A DNA stretch of 64,000 nucleotides, taken from assembly GCF_900100435.1 (NCBI RefSeq), contig NZ_FNEX01000004.1, positions 310,001 to 374,000 on the forward strand, written 5' to 3'. A program made the position numbers and the translations under genes. The notes beneath the pieces are model-generated. The model was given only the letters and a program-made list of their open reading frames with translations, was not told the origin of the DNA and searched no databases. Shown one piece after another: positions 1-9,370 of the stretch. The number at the start of each line of letters is the position of its first letter. Positions within the stretch are counted from its first letter, which is position 1. Source of the stretch: Pedobacter sp. ok626 (GTDB lineage Bacteria > Bacteroidota > Bacteroidia > Sphingobacteriales > Sphingobacteriaceae).

Positions 1-1750
1 TCTCAAATTCATCGGTAGGGAAGTTTCTGCCAACGATATTAGATTCTTTGATCATGGTTTGCTGTGTGGTAAAACCCAGCAAGCCTGTAAAATTGTGATT
101 GCCTCTGGTTAAGTTGTAATTTAAGGTATTTTCAAATAGGAGGTCTAGATAATTTTTTGTGTAGACAACGGCTGCATTTACGTCACCGTCTTTTCTTGCA
201 TTTGATTTGGTGAAAGTATTGTTCTCTTGCTGCGTATAATAGCCGCCCACAGAACTTTTAAAGATTAAATTGGGAAGAAACTTAATGCTGACATCTCCAC
301 CGCCCAGTATTCTATAAGTTTGTTGATTGTTGGTTTCTCTGGCTGCAATAGAAAGTGGGGTGTTGTTACTGGTTGCAAAAGGATCTACCGGGCCTCCGCT
401 ACTCCACAAGGTTCCATCTGGCATGGTACCTGTGTACTGCAAGCCATTAAAATGACGCGCCTGAACAAAATCTCCGGGAAGAATATCTGCCCATTGCGAA
501 TTTTGATGCACATAGGCTGCGGTAAAGTCATTATGGTATACCGGAAGGAAAGATCCGAATCTGAAATAGTCGGTAAAATTTACTGCCGGTCTTTGTGTTT
601 TAATATAAGAAGGGTTAAAGTTAAAGCTGAAACTAACTTTTTTGCTTAATGTCCCATCTATCTTTGCCTTTACATTTAAGCGTTCGTTGTCACTATATTT
701 TAAGATGGCCTGGTCTTTCTGGCCACTCGCAGAGATATAGTATTTTAAATCTTTACTACCTCCCGAAATGCCCAATTGGATATTAGCAATCGATGCATCC
801 TGCATGGCTTCTTGTTGCCAATCGGTAGGCACACCACTGATTTGGTCTTCGATGATGTAGGCCGCACGTTCCGGTCCCGTAATTAGGTTTTTGCCGTTGG
901 CAGGTACGGTTGGATCATTTTGCCTTAAGGCAGCTTCGGCAAATAGCATTTTAGTGTAATCGGTAACACTCATAATAGGGTTAAGCGCATAAGCTTTTTT
1001 AAAGCCGTAATACGATTTAACTGAATACCTTGGTTTATTGGAAACGCCACTTTTTGTGGTGATCAGGATCACCCCGTTTGCGGCTCTCGAACCATATATC
1101 GCTGCTGATGCAGCATCTTTTAGTACCTCTATTGATTCTACATCCTGAGGATTTACAAAGGATAAACCATCGGGTACCGGATAGCCATCTACTACCACTA
1201 AAGGTTGAGAGCTAGCGCTAATAGAGCTAAACCCGCGAACTCTTACAATTGGATCTGCGCCCACTTCAGAACTTACATTTTGAATCGTAACACCTGCTAT
1301 TTTTCCGATTAAGGCATTGTCTAATCTTGATGTAGGAATCTCATCGAGGTTTTCATTTTTCAGTTTACTTACAGCGCCGGTTACAGAAGATTTTTTCTGG
1401 GTACCATAACCGATCACCACTACTTCGTTCATGTTGTTTTTTACCTCTTGTAAGGTAATGGTTACCTTAGCTGCTCCTTTTACTGAATAGGCTTGTGATT
1501 CGTAGCCTAAATAGTTTATCAGTAGTAGTTTGCCAGATTCGGCAGTTATGGTAAATTCACCTTGGTTATTGGTCACCGTTCCTTGCTTTGAATCTTTGAT
1601 GGTAACAGATGCGCCCGGCAAAGTTTCTCCGGCAGCAGATTTCACCACACCCTGTATTTTTACCTTGGTTTGTGAAAACCCAGGTGTCAAAAACAGAAAA
1701 CAGGAAAATACAATGAGGAACATGCCTCGTAAGTAAACTTTCGAATTCAT
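1..1750 (-). CDS. SusC-like TonB-dependent outer membrane receptor (partial, C-terminus beyond window)
   Basis: Reverse-strand frame open from ATG at 1750 to the left edge, about 583 residues, no stop. It begins with a signal peptide (MNSKVYLRGMFLIVFSCFLF) followed by a carboxypeptidase-like regulatory domain (about 27-115), the Bacteroidota SusC signature VVVIGYGTQKKSSVTGAV, and a plug domain with VLKDAASAAIYGSRAANGVI. By family knowledge it forms the outer-membrane channel that, with a SusD lid, imports oligosaccharides with TonB energy. It starts 42 bases after the susD stop, so it is the third transport gene of the locus; its own SusD would lie beyond the window. Its leader and signal sequence nearly duplicate those of the susC at 3198-6245. 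Substrate is inferred from context (polyuronate). Confidence 0.93.
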   Translation of the reverse strand, partial: MNSKVYLRGMFLIVFSCFLFLTPGFSQTKVKIQGVVKSAAGETLPGASVTIKDSKQGTVTNNQGEFTITAESGKLLLINYLGYESQAYSVKGAAKVTITLQEVKNNMNEVVVIGYGTQKKSSVTGAVSKLKNENLDEIPTSRLDNALIGKIAGVTIQNVSSEVGADPIVRVRGFSSISASSQPLVVVDGYPVPDGLSFVNPQDVESIEVLKDAASAAIYGSRAANGVILITTKSGVSNKPRYSVKSYYGFKKAYALNPIMSVTDYTKMLFAEAALRQNDPTVPANGKNLITGPERAAYIIEDQISGVPTDWQQEAMQDASIANIQLGISGGSKDLKYYISASGQKDQAILKYSDNERLNVKAKIDGTLSKKVSFSFNFNPSYIKTQRPAVNFTDYFRFGSFLPVYHNDFTAAYVHQNSQWADILPGDFVQARHFNGLQYTGTMPDGTLWSSGGPVDPFATSNNTPLSIAARETNNQQTYRILGGGDVSIKFLPNLIFKSSVGGYYTQQENNTFTKSNARKDGDVNAAVVYTKNYLDLLFENTLNYNLTRGNHNFTGLLGFTTQQTMIKESNIVGRNFPTDEFE

Positions 1751-1792
1751 ATCTTTTTGGTTTTATATTTGGTTTTAGAAGACGATTGCATT

Positions 1793-3187
1793 TTAATTGT
1801 AAAATGGGTTTTGTGTCAGGTTTTGTTTACTCAAATCAATTTCTGTTTGAGGAATCGGATAGATGAGCCTGAATGCAGGAACCGTTATACCAGGATTGCC
1901 TGTAGCGGCCAGATAGGCATTAAGGATCGCAATGGTTGTATTTTGGTCCATTCTTACGAGGTCGTACCATCTTTCATTTTCAAAGCCGAATTCAAGCTTT
2001 CGTTCTTTGAAAATGGCGGTTCTGGCCAGTTCTTTTGTATTTAATCCGGTATTGTTGTACACACTGGCAACAGCTCTCAGTCTTACTTCATTTAAAGGGC
2101 TTAGCACATCACTGTTAGGTGTCGGAGCCAGTTCGTTTGAAGCCTCTGCATACATTAACAAAACATCAGCGAACCGTAGTACAGGGAAATCATTACCTGC
2201 ATCTCTTTGCGGAGCTGTGGCGTCTAGAAATTTGGTGCATAATCCATTTGCCGCATTGAATGTTGTGGCTTTTCTGATGTCGGAAGTCTCAAAAAGGGCC
2301 TGGTAGGCTGCCGATGCTTTTACATTTCTGGCATCACCATTATTGGTGTACTCATAAGAGAATGAATTTCCTTCTCCATTTGCGCTCGCTTTATAACGGA
2401 CGGCGAAGAGTATTTCTTTGCTCATTTCAGATGCTGTACTAAATATTGCCGCATAACTAGGATTGAGCTGATAGGTTGTACCCTTAAAGTTTGTGCCAAT
2501 GAGAGGTGTAAGCTGCGTGATTACATTAGGGTAATCTTTTAAAGTAAGGTATACTTTAGCCAGTAAGGCTTGTGAAGCTCCTTTTGTTACTCTCGCGACC
2601 TGTGCTGTTGGCCATGAAGGTGGACAGAATTCAACCGAAGTTAAAAGGTCGGTTTTTAGTTGGTTGTAAACTTCTGTTTTGCTGATGCGTTTGAATTTCT
2701 CAAAATCATCAAATTTTATCGACGCAGTTAGTAAAGGTACGTCGCCATATAATCTAACCAGGTTGAAATACATTAGGGAACGGATAAATTTTACTTCACC
2801 TTCAAAATATTTTTTCTTCACAGGATCGGTTACATTGTCCAGATATTTTAATACCAGGTTGCAACGGGCTATGGTGTTAAAGGCACGCTGCCAGTAATCT
2901 GCGAGGAAAAAGTTTGAAGGAGCATCTCTGAAAAACTTTATAGCACCCCAATCGCCTTCAAGCGAAACTCCCGATGTATTATCTGCTCTGATCTCCGTAA
3001 GTTTGAACTCTATGTCATATACTTTTTGCAGGCCGTCATAACAGGCAATTACCCCAGTTTCCACTTCTTCAGTGTTTCGGTAATAGCTTTGTTCTATTAA
3101 ATTTGAAATAGGTTTTTCATCTAAAAACTTTTTACAGCTGGCAAAGCTCAATACAATTACAATTGCTGTTAATATTTTCTGTTTCAT
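1793..3187 (-). CDS. SusD/RagB-like nutrient-binding outer membrane lipoprotein
   Basis: 464 residues when started at ATG 3187. The frame extends upstream to 3265, but only the 3187 start gives a lipoprotein signal (MKQKILTAIVIVLSFASCKK, lipobox ASC) and avoids overlapping the susC stop. SusD features include the N-terminal FLDEKPISN stretch, tetratricopeptide-like helices, and the C-terminal block with FPVLRFADVLLMYAEASNE and ERKLEFGFENERWYDLVR. It should sit on the cell surface as the lid of the SusC channel encoded 10 bases upstream. Together with the PL17, KdgF and SDR genes of the same strand it probably binds alginate oligosaccharides; the ligand itself cannot be read from sequence. Confidence 0.95.
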   Translation of the reverse strand: MKQKILTAIVIVLSFASCKKFLDEKPISNLIEQSYYRNTEEVETGVIACYDGLQKVYDIEFKLTEIRADNTSGVSLEGDWGAIKFFRDAPSNFFLADYWQRAFNTIARCNLVLKYLDNVTDPVKKKYFEGEVKFIRSLMYFNLVRLYGDVPLLTASIKFDDFEKFKRISKTEVYNQLKTDLLTSVEFCPPSWPTAQVARVTKGASQALLAKVYLTLKDYPNVITQLTPLIGTNFKGTTYQLNPSYAAIFSTASEMSKEILFAVRYKASANGEGNSFSYEYTNNGDARNVKASAAYQALFETSDIRKATTFNAANGLCTKFLDATAPQRDAGNDFPVLRFADVLLMYAEASNELAPTPNSDVLSPLNEVRLRAVASVYNNTGLNTKELARTAIFKERKLEFGFENERWYDLVRMDQNTTIAILNAYLAATGNPGITVPAFRLIYPIPQTEIDLSKQNLTQNPFYN

Positions 3188-3197
3188 TGCAGTAAGT

Positions 3198-6100
3198 TTA
3201 AAAGTTAGCATTGATACCAAAAGTGATGTTTCTCGTAACCGGGGCTGATCCTCTTTGATAGCCATTTTTTAATGGATCGTCAGTGTATTCGTTTACACCT
3301 TCCGGGTTATAACTGGAGTAACCTTTAGCGAATTTGTACCACAGATTTGCCGCGGATGCATATATACGCAGGTTGCTGGCTTTAATGGCACTTAACCATT
3401 TCGCGTTTAAGGTATAGCCTACATTGAGACTACGCAGGGCGATAAATGAAGCATCTTCAATGGAATATCTGCTTTCTGTTTTGTATTTGGTCTTAGCCTG
3501 GATATTTGCAGGAAGGCTAAGGTATGCCGAGGTGCCGGTAGCGGAAAACTGTGTTTCATAGTAGTTGGGGTCGGCATTGAATACACTTGCTCCCTCTGAA
3601 CCTTGTAATACAAAGCTTAAATCAAAATCCTTGTATTTGAGGTTACTGGTTAGTCCCCAGGTAAACTTAGGGGTCGGCTGGCCTAGTACTACACGATCCT
3701 GCTCATTTACGACGCCATCGTTGTTGATGTCTCTGGCAATCACCCTATCTGAATGCACATTTGTTGGCCAAAAATTTCCGCCCACTTCGATGTCACTATC
3801 GTATTCATAACCGTAAAACTGGACAAGCGGCTGTCCGACTTTCGCCAGGAAGTAGTTTAATCTTTTCGGATCACCAATGCCAATGATAAAGTCGCTGTTG
3901 CCCAGTGCTTTTACCGTATTTTTATTGGTTGCACCGTTAGCACTTAAGCTCCATTTGAGGTTTTCTTTGTCAATGATTTTAGCACCAAGTTCAATTTCAA
4001 ATCCCTGGTTCTGTACTTCACCTACATTTGTCCATACGCCATTGTTTCCGGTTATGGTATTAATGGGCAGGAAGAAGAGGAGATCTTTGGTAGTAGATCT
4101 ATAGGCATCCACTGTAAGTGTGAGCCTGTTTTTAAGAAATGCCATGTCTACACCGGTATTGAAACTGAAACTACGTTCCCAACCGAGATCAGGATTGTCA
4201 TAGAAGCTGGAGTTAAAGCCTAAGCTCGTTGCATCGCCTAATACGGCTCCTACAGTGTTTACATTGGCATATGCTCTGTAGTTGCCAATGTTGTTGTTAC
4301 CGGTAGCACCATAACTTGCTCTTATTTTCAAGTCGTTGACGAATGCGTTTTCAGGATAAAAGCTTTCATTGTTTACACGCCAGCCTACTGATGCGGAAGG
4401 GAAATAGCCCCAGCGGTTATCTACGCCGAATCTGGAGCTGCCATCCCATCGGGAGCCAATAGATACCAGGTATTTATTGTCGTATGCGTAATTGGCTCTA
4501 AAAAGTACCGATGCCAATGCGCTTCTTTCTTCTGTTGAACTCAATGAGCTCAATGTTCCGGCGTTGAGTGTCGGGATGTTATCTGTAGCAAAGTTTGTGG
4601 CTGCTGAATTACTACTGGTCAATTGTGTAGACTGTGCGGTGAAACCGGCGATTACACTCAGGTCATGTTTATTAAAGCTCTTGTTATAGCTTAAAATATT
4701 TTCGTTTAATAAGTCGATGGTCTGACTATTAGCCAATGTACCTCTGGTAGAGGCCTGTGCTACTGCCGCACCCTGTAAAAAAGGATCTCGTGTGGCCCAT
4801 GATTTCTGAAAGAATTCATTTCGTGTGTTGCTGATAAAAGCTCCGCCTGATACTTTTAAAGATAATGCTTCTGAAAAGTTGTATTGTACATTTGCATTGG
4901 CCAGCGTTTTAACCGTAAATGTTTTATTGTCAATTCCGTATAAATTAGCGTAACCATTGTTATTTGCGGTAGCCGATAGGTTAATGCCTTTATACCTGGT
5001 ATTAGCGGCTGGATCAAATGCCCTTTGGTGAACCATATTGCCTACAGGTAGACCTGTAGCCTGCGAGATGCTTTCGGTGGCATATAATGGTAACCAGGTA
5101 GCAAAACTTCTTAGCAAGTCATGTATTTTATAATTGGGTACCTGTTGTGCGGTATAGGATGGTGTAAGGCTGATACCAATTTTCCATTTCTTATTTGGTG
5201 TAATGTCAATATTGGCCTGGCCGCCATATCTTTTATAGTTATTTGTTGCGATTACTCCCTTATCAAAAAGCGCTTCACCTGAAACGTAATATTTTACAGT
5301 ATTGCTTCCCCCGCTAACGTTCACTTGTGCGTTTTGGAAGGATCCCTGTCTGAAAACAATATCTTGTGGATCAAGTGGTACATCATATTGTTGAGCGGCG
5401 ATGATTTCGGGACTTAAGTTTCCATTGTTGACAGATTTCACATGATCTGCCCATTGCGAAAGGGTAGGGAAGTCGAGCCTTCTATATACATCTTTAAATC
5501 CGGCTGAGGTATTTAGGCCTACTACTGTTTTTCCAGTTTTACCTGATTTGGAAGTAATGAGAATTACACCATTCGCTCCTCTTGAACCATATATGGCGGC
5601 AGATGCGGCGTCTTTTAACACTTCAATACTCTCCACGTTGTTCATGTCTACAGCCGAAAGATCTGTAGGTACAGGGTAACCGTCTATCACGATAAGTGGG
5701 TTGGTACCTGCGGTAATTGAAGCTGCACCCCTGATTTTTATAACAGGTGCTGCACCGGCTGTCGCATCAGTAGTTTGAATCTGCACACCTGCGAGTTTAC
5801 CTGCAAGTGCCTGGTCTGCTCTTGAAACAGGGATCTGGTTCAGATTGTCATTGGTTAGTTTTGCCACTGATCCGGTAACAGAAGACTTCTTTTGCGTACC
5901 GTATCCAATTACCACGACCGTATTCATCGTGTTGTCCTGCGCGATTAAATTTATGGTTATTGTTTCGCTTTTTGTAACAGGGTAAGTTTTTGGCTGGAAG
6001 CCCAGGTAATTGATCATCAGGTTTTTTCCGGCATCCATGGTTAAGGAGAACTCTCCTTTTTCATTGGTTACAGTGCCTTGTTTGGTATCCTGAACTGTTA

Positions 6101-6245
6101 CCGATGCACCTGGTAATATTCCACCCTGTTCGTCTTTTACAATACCCTGTATAGTTACTTTAGTTTGAGAGAAGGCCGGTTTCAAAAACAGAAAACAGGA
6201 AAATACAATGAGGAGTATACCTCGTAAGTAAACTTTCGAATTCAT
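3198..6245 (-). CDS. SusC-like TonB-dependent outer membrane receptor
   Basis: 1015 residues, complete. Signal peptide ending AFSQ, carboxypeptidase-like domain (about 27-115), motif VVVIGYGTQKKSSVTGSVAK, plug with VLKDAASAAIYGSRGANGVI, then a long beta-barrel ending in the aromatic-terminated strand NITFGINANF. Length is typical of SusC. It imports oligosaccharides across the outer membrane together with the SusD encoded directly downstream. It follows the SDR gene after a 155-base gap holding a strong inverted repeat, so the transport genes may be expressed at a level different from the enzyme genes. A second copy of its leader and first codons precedes the SusC gene at 1-1750. Confidence 0.96.
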   Translation of the reverse strand: MNSKVYLRGILLIVFSCFLFLKPAFSQTKVTIQGIVKDEQGGILPGASVTVQDTKQGTVTNEKGEFSLTMDAGKNLMINYLGFQPKTYPVTKSETITINLIAQDNTMNTVVVIGYGTQKKSSVTGSVAKLTNDNLNQIPVSRADQALAGKLAGVQIQTTDATAGAAPVIKIRGAASITAGTNPLIVIDGYPVPTDLSAVDMNNVESIEVLKDAASAAIYGSRGANGVILITSKSGKTGKTVVGLNTSAGFKDVYRRLDFPTLSQWADHVKSVNNGNLSPEIIAAQQYDVPLDPQDIVFRQGSFQNAQVNVSGGSNTVKYYVSGEALFDKGVIATNNYKRYGGQANIDITPNKKWKIGISLTPSYTAQQVPNYKIHDLLRSFATWLPLYATESISQATGLPVGNMVHQRAFDPAANTRYKGINLSATANNNGYANLYGIDNKTFTVKTLANANVQYNFSEALSLKVSGGAFISNTRNEFFQKSWATRDPFLQGAAVAQASTRGTLANSQTIDLLNENILSYNKSFNKHDLSVIAGFTAQSTQLTSSNSAATNFATDNIPTLNAGTLSSLSSTEERSALASVLFRANYAYDNKYLVSIGSRWDGSSRFGVDNRWGYFPSASVGWRVNNESFYPENAFVNDLKIRASYGATGNNNIGNYRAYANVNTVGAVLGDATSLGFNSSFYDNPDLGWERSFSFNTGVDMAFLKNRLTLTVDAYRSTTKDLLFFLPINTITGNNGVWTNVGEVQNQGFEIELGAKIIDKENLKWSLSANGATNKNTVKALGNSDFIIGIGDPKRLNYFLAKVGQPLVQFYGYEYDSDIEVGGNFWPTNVHSDRVIARDINNDGVVNEQDRVVLGQPTPKFTWGLTSNLKYKDFDLSFVLQGSEGASVFNADPNYYETQFSATGTSAYLSLPANIQAKTKYKTESRYSIEDASFIALRSLNVGYTLNAKWLSAIKASNLRIYASAANLWYKFAKGYSSYNPEGVNEYTDDPLKNGYQRGSAPVTRNITFGINANF

Positions 6246-6352
6246 ATCTTATTGGTTTTATATTTGGTTATAGATAATTCCTGCTTTGTAAAATCCCCAT
6301 TTTACGTTGACAGGGACAGCTTCCCTCAATTACTGCCAGGTAATGTGTTTAA

Positions 6353-6389
6353 AGGGTGTTTAAATTTAGTCGCAGTATTTAAACACCCT
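6353..6389 (-). promoter_or_regulatory. Intercistronic 13-bp perfect inverted repeat
   Basis: AGGGTGTTTAAAT at 6353-6365 is exactly complementary to ATTTAAACACCCT at 6377-6389, with an 11-base loop. It lies 11 bases after the SDR stop and 108 bases before the susC start. On the minus strand it is followed by TTTAAACACATT, not by a clean U-run, so it is at best a weak terminator; an attenuator or an RNA-processing or stability hairpin separating enzyme and transporter messages is equally likely. Confidence 0.55.
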
Positions 6390-6400
6390 ATTGTATTTTG

Positions 6401-7153
6401 TTATGAAAAGTTTAAACCACCATTGATATCGATATTGGTACCGGTAACGTAGCTCGATTGATCGGTAGCCAGGTAAACAACCAGGTCTGCGACCTCTGAA
6501 GCTTGTCCTTCTCTTTTCAGTAATGTTGCATTGGCTACATTAACTCGTACCTCAGGTTTACTAAAGGTATCGTGAAAAGTAGTGGCAATCATTCCCGGCA
6601 AAACCGCATTTACACGGATGTTTTTAGGTCCAAGTTCTTTAGCTAATGCTCTGGTATAAGTCATGATACCGCCCTTTGCTGTCGCATAAGCACTTGCACC
6701 AGGACCACCGCCATCTCTTCCTGCAAGAGAAGAAAGGTTTACAATTGAAGCACCTGATTTCATATAAGGTATAGTAGCTTTGCTCACTAGATACACGCTT
6801 TTTAAGTTCAGATCCATCACTGCATCCCAAAAATCTTCGTCTAGTTCTAAGGTTGGTTTTCTGGCCACCATACCACCGGCAACATTAACCAGGATGTGAA
6901 TTTCATCACCAAATGCTGCCTTAGCTTTATCAATTAGCTCAGCTACTTCAGCAGATTTAGTTACATCTCCCTTAACAATGATGGCTTCGCCTCCATTATC
7001 AGTGATTTGTTTTAAGGTTTCTTCCGCATTGGCTAAATTGCTGTGATAGTTGATTACTACTTTTGCACCTTCCTGTGCAAGTTGACAGGAAACAGCTCTA
7101 CCGATATCTCTGGATCCACCAGTTACAATTGCGACTTTATTTTTTAAACGCAT
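6401..7153 (-). CDS. Short-chain dehydrogenase/reductase, probable DEH (4-deoxy-L-erythro-5-hexoseulose uronate) reductase
   Basis: 250 residues, classical SDR. Cofactor motif TGGSRDIG (11-18), catalytic N116, S141/S142, Y156 and K160 (YATAK), and the C-terminal TGTNIDINGG typical of the FabG-like group. Such SDRs in alginate loci reduce DEH, the open-chain product of alginate lyase and KdgF action, to 2-keto-3-deoxygluconate in the cytoplasm. The assignment rests on its place between the MFS carrier (14 bases upstream) and susC in a locus with PL17 and KdgF; SDR substrate specificity is not readable from motifs, and a KduD-like or other uronate dehydrogenase role is possible. A true KduD is present elsewhere (25923-26693), which favours a distinct substrate here. 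Confidence 0.85.
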   Translation of the reverse strand: MRLKNKVAIVTGGSRDIGRAVSCQLAQEGAKVVINYHSNLANAEETLKQITDNGGEAIIVKGDVTKSAEVAELIDKAKAAFGDEIHILVNVAGGMVARKPTLELDEDFWDAVMDLNLKSVYLVSKATIPYMKSGASIVNLSSLAGRDGGGPGASAYATAKGGIMTYTRALAKELGPKNIRVNAVLPGMIATTFHDTFSKPEVRVNVANATLLKREGQASEVADLVVYLATDQSSYVTGTNIDINGGLNFS

Positions 7154-7166
7154 ATTCTTTGATTTA

Positions 7167-8450
7167 TTAATTTGTTATTTTTTTAGATGTCATATATTTT
7201 ATACAGATCCATGAAATGGGAACCAGTACGGCTGCCAGTACAAAAAAGGAAACGTAGCTTGTTTGTGTAATGATTGGTACGGCCCATGTAGTTAATAATG
7301 TTCCTGCTACAGCTGCAGTACCACCCATTCCGGCCACTGTACCGACGTTTTTGCCATTAAAATAATCGCTTGGCAAAGTTTGGATATTTCCGATAAGGAA
7401 TTGAAAGCCAAATAATGTAGTGCCAATTAATAGCATGGCGAGGGTAGGTGTGTCTTTCAACGTATCCAGGTAATAAACGATCGCAACGAGGGAGACTAGC
7501 ATAACTCCAATGCCTATTGCAATTGAGTTTTTTCTTGCTTTCACAGCATTAGTACCTTGTTTTATTTGCCACGAAGAATGATAGCCACCGGCTAAGCTGC
7601 CTATGGCTGCAAAAAGGTAAGGCAACCAGGTAAAGGCACCGATTTGTTTAATGTCGAACAGAAACTGCTCTTTTAAAAAGGTAGGTAACCAGGTTACAAA
7701 TAACCACCATACCGGATCAATAAAGAACCTGCTCATGATGATACCCCAGGTATTTCTGAATTTTAAGAGTTCCCTCCAGGTCAGTACCGGTACCACCTCA
7801 ACGGAGGCGTTGGCGTCAGGATCAGTATCCAGAATATAGTTACGTTCTTTTTCTGTTAGCCATGGATGTTTTTCGGGTGCCGCTTTGTTAATGATGAGCC
7901 ATGGAATAACCCAGATCAATCCCAATGCTGCTATGAGTACGAAAGTCATCTTCCAGCCAAATGCGATATACAATAACGCAATTATCGGGGCCGAAACTAC
8001 TGAACCTAAGGATGCACCAGCGCCGAAAATACCCTGTGCAATAGCTCGCTCTTTTGCCGGAAACCATTCCGCATTGCTTTTTGTAGCACCAGGCCAATTT
8101 CCTGCTTCAGAAAAGCCGAGCATAAATCTGAAGATATTGAACGACATTAATGAGCGGGCAAAAGAATGCAGCGCAATTGAAACACTCCATCCAATGATAG
8201 AAATAGTCATACCCAGTCTTGTGCCTACTGCATCCATCAGTTTGCCTGTAAAAGTTTGCCCAAGGGCATAGGCAATCATAAAGAAGGTGGTAATTAGCGC
8301 AAGCGCACTTTTATTGTCAACATCAGCAATTCCAAACTCCTTATAAATATAAGGCCACATGATGTTGATGGCACTACGGTCAATATAGTTGATCACCGTT
8401 GCAAAAGCAATCAGCGCAATAATGTACCATCTTAATCCTTTTACTTTCAT
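7167..8450 (-). CDS. MFS transporter, hexuronate/anion:cation symporter type
   Basis: 427 residues with about 12 hydrophobic segments. The N-terminal block LRWYIIALIAFATVINYIDR and the following MWPYIYKEFGI match the ExuT-like (anion:cation symporter) branch of the major facilitator superfamily, which carries hexuronates and aldonates across the inner membrane. The cytoplasmic loop has the family pattern GKLMDAVGTRLG (DxxGxR). It lies 13 bases from the esterase upstream and 13 bases from the SDR downstream, so it is in the operon. The likely cargo is unsaturated mono-uronate or DEH released in the periplasm by PL17; this is inferred from context. Confidence 0.9.
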   Translation of the reverse strand: MKVKGLRWYIIALIAFATVINYIDRSAINIMWPYIYKEFGIADVDNKSALALITTFFMIAYALGQTFTGKLMDAVGTRLGMTISIIGWSVSIALHSFARSLMSFNIFRFMLGFSEAGNWPGATKSNAEWFPAKERAIAQGIFGAGASLGSVVSAPIIALLYIAFGWKMTFVLIAALGLIWVIPWLIINKAAPEKHPWLTEKERNYILDTDPDANASVEVVPVLTWRELLKFRNTWGIIMSRFFIDPVWWLFVTWLPTFLKEQFLFDIKQIGAFTWLPYLFAAIGSLAGGYHSSWQIKQGTNAVKARKNSIAIGIGVMLVSLVAIVYYLDTLKDTPTLAMLLIGTTLFGFQFLIGNIQTLPSDYFNGKNVGTVAGMGGTAAVAGTLLTTWAVPIITQTSYVSFFVLAAVLVPISWICIKYMTSKKITN

Positions 8451-8463
8451 CTCTATCCTACAG

Positions 8464-9345
8464 TTATAGTCCCAGTCCCTTTAAAAATTCCATAATCTTT
8501 GCGTTGACCATGCTGTTGTCTTCCGGTGTGAATTTTCCATGTAGACCACCTTTAACGGTAATAAATTCGTTTTTTACACCTAGCTCATCCAACTTTGCTT
8601 TAAGCGCTTCAGACTGCTGATAAGGTACTATTGGGTCTGCATCACCATGTACAATAAATACTGGTGGACTAGTTTTCTTTACCTGGTATAATGGAGATAC
8701 CGACATGGCGAAGTCTTTATCTTTTGCTTTAGCACCCAACCAGCTAGTGGCCGATTTGCTGGTTTTGTTGGGTCCATAACCCCAGTCCCATACATCTGTA
8801 ATGCCATATTTGTCTATAATGGCTGCAACTTTAATTTTTTCCGTTGTCTTGCAATTGGTGTCGAAAATGTGGTTGTTTTCCAGCAGTCCACCCATTAAGG
8901 CAAGGTGCCCACCAGCAGAACCGCCCATAATCACAATTTTGTTGACATCAATATTCAGCTTTTTAGCATTGTTGATCAGGTAGATCAAAGCGCAACGGGT
9001 ATCCTCAACCGCTGCCGGGGCAGTTGCCACGCCAGTAAGACGATAACCGATATTGGCTGCGGCATAACCTCTTTTAAAGAAACCGCTAAATCCTGACTGC
9101 GATTCCTTGTTTCCTTTATTCCAGCCACCACCATGGATATTAATCACAATGGGAGTAGGGCCATTCTTTACAGGAGGGAGGTATAGGTCGAGTTTGCCTT
9201 CCCAATCGTTAACTTTCGTGTAAACCACGTTTAATTGCTCAGTAAAGCCAGCTGGATAGGCTACTTTTTTTACGGCTACAGTATCCTGAGCGCTAAGAGC
9301 GCAAGAGGTAAAGAGTAGGCCACAAAGCATAATTATCTTCTTCAT
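8464..9345 (-). CDS. Exported alpha/beta-hydrolase, BD-FAE-like carbohydrate esterase candidate
   Basis: 293 residues with signal peptide (first about 20 residues, ending ALSAQ). Serine-hydrolase features: oxyanion motif HGGGW (71-75), nucleophile elbow GGSAGG with S143, acid D235 or D237 in HGDADP, and H269 in GGLHGK. The architecture matches bifunctional acetyl-/feruloyl-esterase-like proteins that deacylate polysaccharides or oligosaccharides in the periplasm. It sits between KdgF and the MFS carrier in the polyuronate operon. If the substrate is alginate, an O-acetyl esterase points to bacterial (Azotobacter or Pseudomonas type) acetylated alginate. An alternative is a general short-chain carboxylesterase. 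Confidence 0.85.
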   Translation of the reverse strand: MKKIIMLCGLLFTSCALSAQDTVAVKKVAYPAGFTEQLNVVYTKVNDWEGKLDLYLPPVKNGPTPIVINIHGGGWNKGNKESQSGFSGFFKRGYAAANIGYRLTGVATAPAAVEDTRCALIYLINNAKKLNIDVNKIVIMGGSAGGHLALMGGLLENNHIFDTNCKTTEKIKVAAIIDKYGITDVWDWGYGPNKTSKSATSWLGAKAKDKDFAMSVSPLYQVKKTSPPVFIVHGDADPIVPYQQSEALKAKLDELGVKNEFITVKGGLHGKFTPEDNSMVNAKIMEFLKGLGL

Positions 9346-9370
9346 CTTAGTTTATATTTTGAGGTTAGGT

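Noticed and set aside
320..649. Plus-strand frame of 109 codons in the left edge
   Set aside because: It is the antisense of the partial susC, whose own frame is open without interruption and carries family motifs.
3188..3265. Upstream extension of the susD gene
   Set aside because: It would overlap the end of susC and would bury the lipoprotein signal, which starts cleanly at ATG 3187.
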